64,000 bases of DNA from Microbotryum silenes-acaulis (taxonomy: Eukaryota; Basidiomycota; Microbotryomycetes; Microbotryales; Microbotryaceae). The stretch covers positions 186,001-250,000 of the forward strand of contig QPFY01000009.1 in NCBI GenBank assembly GCA_003665825.1, written 5' to 3'. The translations under genes and the position numbers were made by a program. This document shows positions 55,901-64,000 of this stretch, in pieces; within the stretch, counting starts at the first letter, position 1, and each line of letters opens with the position of its first letter. Below the pieces are notes generated by a model. That model saw nothing but the letters and a program-made list of their open reading frames with translations. It had not been told where the DNA came from and searched no databases.

Positions 55901-58507
55901 TCTGGCAACAGATCGTGCGGGATCTTGACGCGGATGAAGAACTGAGAACTTGGCTCGTATCGGAAGAACATGCGACCGACCTACGGCTTTTGATAGAGAA
56001 GTGAGACCTTGTCCTCGGTCCCGGGTATCTTCCCAATGCTGATTATGAAGCTTTTATGAACAGTGTCATCATCGGTCTCCTATACCGCAAGCTTTACACT
56101 TCTTCAATCCTCCCTCATTTCTCACAAGAGGACGCCACGCTCAATAGCATCATTTCGACCTACCAAGAACGTCAAGTCCTGCCGACCGACTTTGGCGTCC
56201 ACTTTGACTCAGCAGAACCACTTGCGAATGGGGCGCTTAAGACGGCCATTACGATCTTACAAGATCTCAAGGAGACTTCGGAGGTAGCGACGAAGGTTCC
56301 GGACGAGGTCGCACAGTTGTGGGTGCTTTCAGCCGCCACGTTGACTACTCGACGCCCTGGGCCAGCAAGTACGAGCGGTCGAGACGATCGATCGAAATCG
56401 CCTTCTCCTTCTCCCGCTTCCACAGCAGGCCCGACGATCCAGAAGCCCTTCTCGATCACGGACGCAGGCGCAGCTACCCGTCCTCTCCGAGGTGTTCGAA
56501 CCCCCTTGGGCTGCGTGACCATCATCGCCGAGTCCCTACAAGCCATGGTGCACGCGATCGAGACGCTCCAAGGTGGCTCACGCCTAGCACCAGATGATCT
56601 GATCCCCCTTTTCTCTTGGGTCATTGTCAAAGCTGGGGTGGAGAATTTGGAGAGTTTGTTGTTCTTCGTCAAGACGTTTAGGTTGTCGGAGAGTTTGCCT
56701 TCGCATCTTGAGTGAGTGTTGGTCCTTTGACTTGAGTTGGGACTTTGGCTTCGAAGCTGACTCTACGTTGGACCTTTTTCTTTGTCGCAGCTGGTCGTTC
56801 GTCAATTTCCAAGCGGCACTGGCGTTCCTTCTCAGCGACCCGTTGCACTGCCTGCCTGGACCGCCAACGATGTCGACACCGACGCCGTTCTTTGGGATCA
56901 AGTCTGCCGACGCCTCTACGACCGCTCGGACCCGACGTCTGTCATTGCAGCAGTATCGACCGACCCATGCCGGCATCTCACCACCTAGTTCGCCCAAGTC
57001 AGCTCGCGGCACCGGAGCAGGGTGGTACTCGCCGGGAACGACGAGTGTGAACCGCGAGCAGTCGACCTCACCCACGGCATCGTTACCCTTTCCAAACTAT
57101 GCGCGTGAACGACGTCTCAGTTGGCAACAGGCTTCCAAGGCGCCGAAGAGGGTCAGCGTCACCCTCGATGCGGATCCGATGCTCCCTCCTCGATTCGAGA
57201 GGCTCACTTCAGCCGAGGAGATGCCTCCTCCGAGTTGGAAGCTTCCTCCATCGTCGAGGAATCGCCATCACGTCGACTCCGGCGATAGCGTCACGCCTCA
57301 GAGCGAGACGAGCGAGGATGGGGACGCCTCGGCTGCGACCAGACATTTACGAGCGCTCTCGCTGGCGAGCCTGTCGTCTGAGGGAGGGACGCCTGATAGT
57401 CGACCCCGACTAGCGCTACCCTTGGAAGGGATGTCACGCGATCGGATACGAGTACCGTCTCTCTCGCGGTCATATTCAGCCCTGGCGATGATGACTCGAC
57501 CACCGGCTGGTGGGGGTGGCGACATGTCGTTTGGTCTCAGTTCGACCGACATGCGACGTAGCGAAAGCGAGGGGTCGCCTGTCGTACCCGACCGGTCTAC
57601 ATATGCCGACCGTTGGTCTTTGTGGGGTGCACTGCCGAGCTCGACAACGACTTCGAACGCACCCTCTTCACAACGAGCGGTCTCGCCTTTCACTAGTGAG
57701 AATGCAAGCGGTCAAGCGCCGCCGCTGAGCTACGATGCGCATTCCCAATCTTGGTGGAGTTGGGGTGGAGGTCTCTCCGCTGGGGCGCTTTACCCGACCT
57801 CGCAACTAGCCGCTCCGCTCTATCCTGTCGCGAATGATGCGAGCACCCACCTGCGTCGTCTCCGACGTTTCTCAGCCTCCACTGCCGAGATCCTCGCCGA
57901 TCGACCCGCCCACCTCGTCGACCAAGTCGTCTCCCAATCCAACTCGTCCAGTTCGATCCGTCTCGCCGCGATCTTGCAGAACAAGACGTCCGAAACGGAT
58001 ATGTTGCCTCTGGCCAGACCACGGCCTCGTTCGACGATGTCCGTTTCTTCTATTGGGTCGAACGCTTCATTCGTTCTCTCTTCGGAATCGGAGGAGACGT
58101 CCTCCGTCCCCGCGGCTGCATTGGCCTCCACTCTAACGCCGAGCATCGTCGCTCCTCCCCCACCTCGAAGGAAATCAACCCGATCTCGCACATGGAGGGA
58201 ATTGCCGACTTCGAATCTCGCTGGAGCTCCTTTGGCACCTCGTTTAGATTCGACGAGCATCGTCTCAATTCCTAGAGCAGAGGTCGTCGCGTCGATCGAG
58301 GCGAACTTGGTCGCTCCAAATCCAAGTTCGAACGCTGCGCAATCGTCGAACGAGCCGAGGAGTTCCTTCGATACGTCTCGATCAGTCTCGTTCGAATTCA
58401 CGAGAAGTCCTGAAGGTTCACAGCCTACCTCTCCTTGCCTGGATGATCCACCCACTACCACTACCACGGCCACCACTTCTACCCTCACCGTCCCACTTAT
58501 GACTTAG
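52990..58507 (+). CDS. Large VPS9-domain protein, putative Rab5-family GEF
   Basis: Probably activates endosomal Rab GTPases. Exons 52990-55580, 55657-55804, 55873-56000, 56064-56711 and 56791-58507 sum to 5232 nt (1743 aa), all junctions in phase. An in-frame TGA lies two codons before the ATG. The first 860 residues are disordered, Ser/Thr/Pro-rich, with an acidic run (around 54240-54310). A helical part follows: STLEYIRALVREFEGGVAYI, FDRIWQQIVRDLDADEELRT, VIIGLLYRKLYTSSILPHFS. The VPS9 core is at about residues 1000-1200: RTPLGCVTIIAESLQAMVHA, LAPDDLIPLFSWVIVKAGVE, NLESLLFFVKTFRLSESLPS and WSFVNFQAALAFLLSDPLHC. Another 550 disordered residues end the protein. It lacks the CUE domain of yeast Vps9 as far as I can see. 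Confidence 0.8.
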
Positions 58508-59020
58508 GGGCATGGTTCTTCTTGTGAATTTGTTGTGCCTGTTTATTTCTTATTACGCGTGTCTTGATTAATCGACTGAAGTCATTGTATGTTGTGTGTT
58601 CAACATGTTGGTCATGTAAACATTACGTGTGCATGAGTTTTTACGAAACAAGCAAAAGAGAAACAAGGTCAGGCGGAAAAAGAGCCAAGCAAGGAAAGGA
58701 GCTGGACAATAAGTGAGGTCTTGAAGCTCGGTAGGTAAGTAACGAGTTTGTACATTCGGGTGAAGGAACGGATGAATGGGAAGATTGGGAGGAAGGATCC
58801 GGTAGGAATGAACGAGGCGTCGGATGTTGTCAGGCGCATATGGAGACGAAAATGAATTGCAGACAAGAAGAAGTTCTGTTCGCGGTAGAAGGGAGCGCCG
58901 ATGAAGGCCAGAGCTCGGAGAAGGTGGATTGTCTAGAGTCGCATGTCAAGAAGGTGAAAGAAACAGAATGAAATATACTTCAGGTGGCCAGATAATGATC
59001 TTTGAGACCGATGAATACGT
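58508..59020. other. Convergent 3' region between VPS9-domain gene and F-box gene A
   Basis: About 510 bp, AT-rich at its start. Carries the 3' ends of two converging genes. No gene or RNA is supported. Confidence 0.5.
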
Positions 59021-60528
59021 TCACAAGCAAGTTCTCATGGCGTAACCAAGAGAGCGATCGATTTTTTTCGCGTGATTGACACAGTCCGAGGGAAACCGAA
59101 AATTGGGGTGGGAGCGTGTTCGGTCCTGGCTGAAGAAAAGTCTCGAGCTCGCGGACTCGCTTTGCACGACGATCATCAGATTGAACTCTGCAGGTATCTG
59201 GAAAGCCAACCCATCGGTATCGTCTTGACAGGGATCGATCAATCTAGCCTCTTCGCGAACGATGTGGGGAGGCAAAGCGTGGATGATGCTCGTCGAAGCA
59301 TCGGCAATCGAACCTTTATCGACCAAGAGCTTGATGAGCGAGATGTTACGACAGCTTGGCAGCCAAGGTAGTAGGAGGCTTTTCAAGGTATCACTCTGGA
59401 TTGGGTGCAAATACAATCGACGCAAGGTGCTGGCTGTGCTCTCAAGGAGCCACCCAACGTCGTCCGATGAGAGGATTCGTTTAGCAGTCTGGTTGAGGTC
59501 GTAGACTACGAGGTCTTCGAGGGAGGGTAGCTCCATACGAGGCAGCGTCAAGAGAGAAGCGGCGTTCAGTTGTAGACGGAGGAGGCTAGGCAGTGTTATC
59601 GTTGCTGGATCCGCAGTGAACCTGCAGCCTCGAAGTGCGAGGAAGACGAGGTCTGCCCGGCGCCGGTGCGTAGTTCTCAGCTCGTGAAGATCAAATTTCC
59701 TCCTCGGCGAGCTTGATATCATGAAAATCTTACCAACTTACTCTGTAATTGCCCGAGTGGTGACAGTGAGACTCCAAGAAGAGTACTGAAAGCGAGTTCT
59801 TGAAGTGCAAACGAATGGAACTCGGCGATCTCGGAGAGCAGCGCCGCGAAGGAAGTCGTTTCAAAAATTGAGGGGATCCGACGTGGTTTGCGAGGGTGGA
59901 GCGTAATCTCGATACGTACGGGATGTGAAGCAAAAGACTGGCGTAAGACGCTCCATAGTATCTGGGATTGAGGCATCAATGCAAGGAAACGGTAATAATT
60001 TGGTTGCCCCAAAGTGAGACGAATTCTGCGGAACGGCTTCCACCTCGCCTGTGCTGGTCGACGACAGCGACGGCAAACGAGTGACATGTTGCGCAGAGCA
60101 GCCGCACGAATCTCGGTTGAGGGTTCGTCGTCAAGGTAGCCGCAAATGTGTTCGAGCGTTTCATTGGGTAGATCGAGCAAGGAAGTTGGGGAGCGCTGGA
60201 CCGAGCTGAGGACCAACTTTTCAGTAACGAGATAGACGAGCTGTTCGACTTCGACCGATTTGCCCTCAGCAATCGCTTCGCTCGAGTCCGAGGCGGCATT
60301 GCCGGTTTTAGGTAGAATGGGCAAAAACTCCGATGCCCAAGGCTCGTCGCCGACGTTGCCGTCGAGCCTGCGCCGTGAGAAATGATCGCGATACCGTGAG
60401 CCAGTAGTATGAGGCCGTGGCATAACGGACGAAACATACTCTTGGTTTTGTACCGACTGCATGGCTGATGTGAAGAAGTGTGGGAGCGGAAGATGAAGTA
60501 GTGGAGACGCGCTGCCTGTCTGAATCAT
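59021..60528 (-). CDS. F-box-like protein, tandem family copy A
   Basis: Function unknown; F-box proteins usually select substrates for SCF ubiquitin ligases. Start ATG at 60528 or the in-frame ATG at 60462. The F-box-like segment is SLLDLPNETLEHICGYLDDE with MSLVCRRCRRPAQARWKPF. One intron (GTAAGT donor after LGQLQ, acceptor GGGCAG) joins to NLVFLALRGCRF in frame. The second half is leucine-rich without a regular repeat: PSLLRLQLNAASLLTLPRME, LPSLEDLVVYDLN, STLRRLYLHPIQS, LPSCRNISLIKLLVD and DDTDGLAF. The same blocks recur in copies B and C, which shows duplication. It ends at 59021. Confidence 0.7.
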
Positions 60529-60655
60529 GAATGCGTGTGTTTCCGGCTAATCGTCCAAAACTCGGGAGGTCACGTCATTGCCGGTTTCATGTTAAAAAGG
60601 GGTCACGATAGTTTTAAGAGGCGGGTGGAGCTGTGGGGGACAAAAAACCCTTGAG

Positions 60656-61580
60656 CTATGCAAGGAGAGATCGATGCAACGATGCTACCGACAGTGCAGA
60701 GTTCCTCGCATCACATACGATCTCTGATGGGAAGCACTGTCGGTTGAAGGAGCATCCACGAAGGCGACAAATCACCTGGTTACCTGCGAAGAGACATGGG
60801 AGACCGTCTTCCATCGCAGCGCCAGACCCCCTGTGAGGCGCGAAAGAATTGGCCTTCACTCGAACGAGCAGCTTGAACGGCTTTTCCACACGCAGACCAT
60901 CCGTGTCATCCTCCGAGATTGGCGACACTTCCACCTCATGTCGATCAATGTGTGAAGGTAAAGCTTCGGAGACCTCGTCTGCGCCATCCAGTTGAGGATC
61001 AACGCTCCCGAGAAGCTCGATGAGCGAGATCTGACAGAGGTGAGACAGGAGCCAGGGCAAAAGGAGTTTCTCCGCGATCTCACGCTCAATTGATGCAAGA
61101 ACCACCGTCACCGAATCGGCGGCTTGCCGGCTTCGATGATCGTTGTCAAATAATACAAGAGGAACCCCGAATTGCTCAGGAAGCTCTTGCACCGTTCATT
61201 CCTGTGGTTGAGGAAGACTAGGTCTTCAATTAAAGGTAGGTGGAGTGTAGGCATTCCTGCGAGGGACTGCGCACTAATGTCGGGGAAGGAACGCCGTCGT
61301 CCTCATCGAAAGTGCAGGTTCGGAGACTGAGGAAAGTGAGGCCTATCTCCGGGTGAGTTACGCTATGCATTCATGCAAGTCCGTACCCAGCGTGCACGCC
61401 CGTCTTCACCTGAAACCCGGCACTTCTCCTACATACCTTGTTGAAGTTGCTCGAGATGGTGAAGACGCCGGACTCGGACTTCTCAGTGTAAGTCACGGTT
61501 CACGAAGAGTGTTTTCGCTCCACTTCACGACGGATGCCGAGGGGTTCAACTTGAAAGTATCTGTGAAGTATAGCCCGTGA
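60656..61580 (-). pseudogene. Decayed F-box-like paralog, tandem family copy B
   Basis: Fragments of the same family in shifting frames. Near 61495 there is a RRLHHLEQLQQ-like exon end with a GTATG donor; then IGLTFLSLRTCTFDEDD (compare GLTYLALRSCKF of copy C), HLPLIEDLVFLNHRN (compare HLPLLEDLVFFDHRE), LPWLLSHLCQISLIELLG, EDDTDGLRVEKPFKLLV, and FPSEIVCDARNSALS at the end. At least one frameshift separates the LRTC and HLPLIEDL blocks. The N-terminal F-box half is not found. It lies between intact copies A and C in the same orientation. Confidence 0.65.
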
Positions 61581-62133
61581 AAGATCGTATTGCCCTACTT
61601 CTGCTTCTCATGAAGGAAGGGGGTGGACTTTAGCTCGATGCGTCGTCGCTTGAAGTTCACCCGACCACTCTTGTCTTGCTGACGTCATCCACCTCCTCCA
61701 CCTTCGCCGCCACCTCGGGGATTTGGCGTTACGCTGAGGGGGCCTCTATGTCCGCCAATCGGCAGTGTAAGACGTCATGACGGGTATCTTTGATGATAAA
61801 CAGCTTTTTCACAGAACGAAAGTATCACGTACATCAAGTGTGACTCCCTGGTAGCAGGGCCTCCTCTCCCGTCCTCTACTCGAACCCGAAGTTGCAAGCT
61901 GATGCAAACATCGTCGCCCGCTGCCAGCAGCTTCAGCTCGCAGCATGAGAACAGCTCAGATGAGGATGGGGATGATGGGCGGGAAGCGGGGATGTGTGAA
62001 TGTGTGGGAGTTCGGGAAGCTTTTAAGATGGTATGTGAAGAGCTTCAACATAATACTGCAACGTCAAGGCGACTCGTCCGAAACCCGAAGTGTCATCGGC
62101 AGCTAAACTCTATGCTTCAAACAAAGGTCCTAG
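61581..62133. other. Intergenic region between F-box copies B and C
   Basis: About 550 bp. Short frames only; possibly the lost 5' half of copy B or the 3' flank of copy C. No known element is seen. Confidence 0.4.
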
Positions 62134-63641
62134 TCACAAACGCTGTCTCATGCGAGGCCCCGACGCTCGATCAATTTTATCGGAATGGATGCACAGATCC
62201 GATGCGAAACGGAAGCAGCTGCGCTTTGATCCTGAGTGATTCTCACCGTAGAAAGGGGTCGCCGGCGCCAGTTGATTGGCGATCACGAGTAGGGTGTCAA
62301 ACTCGATATCTTTGAAGGTGAGACCATCCGTGTTGTCCTCCGAGGGGCTCAAATTATGCACCTCCGCTGGAGCGATATGGGCTGGTAATGCATTGATGAG
62401 ATCGCTTTCATCCCGCGGATCCGTCCCATATTCGACGAAGAGCTTGATGAGCGAGATGTTGCGGCAGGTTGGGAGCCACCTTAGGACCACTTCTTCGAAG
62501 GCTTCATGCTCTATCGGGTGCAGATACAATCGACGCAGCGTGTCGGCGATGTTTGTGAGCAAGTATTCGAACTTGCTGTTCTCCGCGAGTCCCTCCTTGA
62601 ATTCACGGTGATCGAAGAAGACGAGATCCTCGAGTAAAGGCAAGTGGCATTCGGGTAGGTCCAACACGGCTTGCGCATTGATCTCGAGGCGACGTATGGT
62701 CGAAAGGGTCACCACTCCGTAATGAAACTTGCAACTCCGAAGGGCCAAGTAAGTGAGGCCTGCGACGGCCCCTCCATGTTAGTATCAGCACGTCAAGTGA
62801 GATGATGTTCCTTTACCTTTATTCTAAATAACGTACCTGGAAGCTGACTCAGTTGTTGCAGATTGAATTCACTGAGGCGGCTTAGTACCAATTCTTTCAG
62901 CGTGTAGCCGCACCGGTCGGCGATCGAGGCCAGCAGCTGTGGGGAGAACGGAGCGTGCAGATAGCCTTCCTTGATCTCGAGGCGTTGCACGGGCGAGGGA
63001 CTCGGATGGTTGCGAACGGCCTCCCACAGTGTCTGAGAAGTAGGTGTTAAACAGGCCGAGGAAGTCAAGCAGAGTCGAATCCTTCGGAATGGCCTCCACC
63101 TCGCTTGCGCCGGTCCACGACAGCGACGGTGGACGAGCGACAGGTGACGAAGCGAGAGGTGACGATTCCACATGTCGCGGTCTAGGAAGTAGCAGATGTA
63201 CTCGATAAGTTCGTCGGGGAGATCGATCAAGGAGAGCGGGCGTTGACGCGCTTTCGAGGAAGAGGGTGGGCTCCCCGCCGTAGCTTTAGGTTCCGAGCGG
63301 CCGCCGTCGACGGCGGCCTGGGTCGTGGCACCGGTGCCAGTGCTGGTCGACTCCTCAACGCGTCCAGAGGACTCGGAGGTGGACTCGGGTCGCAATGAAG
63401 ACGTGTCAGAAGGGAGGAGCGAGGCCGTTTCGTCGTGGCCAAATTCGTGACCTTGAGCAGATGCAACCCATCGCGTCTTTTCTAAGCGAGCGAGGGGTGG
63501 GAGCGGGGGGAACTGAAAGCGAGGTAGACGCGTGACTAGGCGGCTGCCGGCTCTCCCGCGCGTGGGCCCAGGATAGGGGGCAACGAGATGTCCCTTTCCG
63601 ACAGGAGAGCTTCTTCTTCTTGGTTCTTCCCCAACTCGCAT
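62134..63641 (-). CDS. F-box-like protein, tandem family copy C
   Basis: Start set at ATG 63641 (MRVGEEPRRRSS); the frame extends eight codons upstream only to a GTG. A disordered basic, Ser/Thr-rich leader is followed by the F-box-like block LIDLPDELIEYICYFLDRDM and LSLVHRRCRGPAQARWRPFR. One intron (GTACGT donor after LSQLPG, acceptor GTCGCAG) joins LTYLALRSCKFHYG. The second half matches copy A block by block: HLPLLEDLVFFDHRE, DTLRRLYLHPIEHEAF, LPTCRNISLIKLFVE and EDNTDGLTF. It ends at 62134. Function unknown; substrate recognition by the leucine-rich half is inferred. Confidence 0.7.
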
Positions 63642-64000
63642 CGGTGCTTTTTGAGTTGTGTGCACTTCAAGGCAAATATTCTTGGAGACGGGGATGTCTG
63701 GAGCTCTAGCTACTAGAACTACTAGGCGGGTGCCCAGCTCTGTTCAGCGACGAGCTACCTCGGTCACGTGACATTACACAATTTAAGCTTACAAGTTTAC
63801 ATCCAGCGTTGCGAGGGTACTAGATCAAACTTTGTTCTCCTGTATCGAAAGTAAATTACTATTTCGAGAAATATAAAACCAAGCCTGGGGCGCACTCCGA
63901 TAATCGATCGGACAAAGGGGAGCTCCCTGGATCGAGGAGTGGTTAGAGGTCAAGAGGTCCGAGCGCGACAAGCTGGGAAATAGCCTCGAAATACATGGCA
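63642..64000. other. Upstream region of F-box copy C, to the window edge
   Basis: About 360 bp, AT-rich in 63770-63880, with a GTCACGTGAC palindrome (63763-63772) about 120 bp before the copy C start. No gene is supported before the window ends. Confidence 0.5.
63763..63772. promoter_or_regulatory. CACGTG E-box palindrome (GTCACGTGAC)
   Basis: Perfect 10-bp palindrome followed by ATT, identical over 13 bases to the site at 14661. It sits about 120 bp upstream of F-box copy C. Confidence 0.5.

Noticed and set aside
1..64000. CRISPR arrays, bacterial operons, prophage or insertion sequences
   Set aside because: None seen; the sequence is eukaryotic nuclear DNA.

Overview
The window is nuclear DNA of a basidiomycete fungus. 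Genes are dense, most protein genes carry several short introns (about 50-110 nt, GT-AG with a few GC-AG), the code is standard, and products are eukaryotic: splicing factors, a cytosolic ribosomal protein, AGC and MPS1 kinases, PP2A-B55, a nucleoporin and an intron-containing tRNA. A CAP10/GT90 glycosyltransferase fits a basidiomycetous yeast. My best guess is Pucciniomycotina (Rhodotorula/Microbotryum-like), by inference only.

Layout. 1-7.1 kb: the 5' half of a biotin-protein ligase (minus) diverges from a Zn2Cys6 transcription factor (plus, 10 exons), followed by 1.7 kb with no clear gene and a 121-aa orphan gene. 7.9-16.4 kb: PRP40 (minus) diverges from RPL14 (plus); an MBA1/mL45-like mitochondrial protein (minus) diverges from a double-hotdog acyl-CoA thioesterase (plus). 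16.6-30.1 kb: a GT90 type II membrane enzyme, MSH6 and RAD51C head to head across 256 bp holding an MCB-like site, and a SCH9-type C2/AGC kinase. 31.3-36.9 kb: a nearly complete non-LTR (LINE) retrotransposon with ORF1, an endonuclease-reverse transcriptase ORF2 broken by one frameshift, and a poly(A) tail. A tRNA-Pro(UGG) gene lies just beyond its 5' end. 37.8-50.4 kb: PP2A subunit CDC55, NUP53/NUP35, mitochondrial IF3, MPS1 and a GNAT acetyltransferase. 50.5-58.5 kb: BUD13/CWC26 and a very long VPS9-domain protein. 59-63.6 kb: a tandem family of F-box-like genes (two intact, one decayed between them).

Most content is conserved housekeeping. The genes do not form one pathway, but there are thematic pairs: the divergent repair genes MSH6 and RAD51C, two spliceosome factors (PRP40, BUD13), and growth/cell-cycle signalling (SCH9, CDC55, MPS1). 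I did not find a clearly new biological system. The least explained pieces are the tandem F-box family, the LINE next to a tRNA gene, a stop-free 381-nt GC-AG intron in CDC55, and the orphan gene at 6.5-7.0 kb. Exon junctions were worked out by hand from splice consensus and reading frame. Gene outer ends are firmer than internal junctions.
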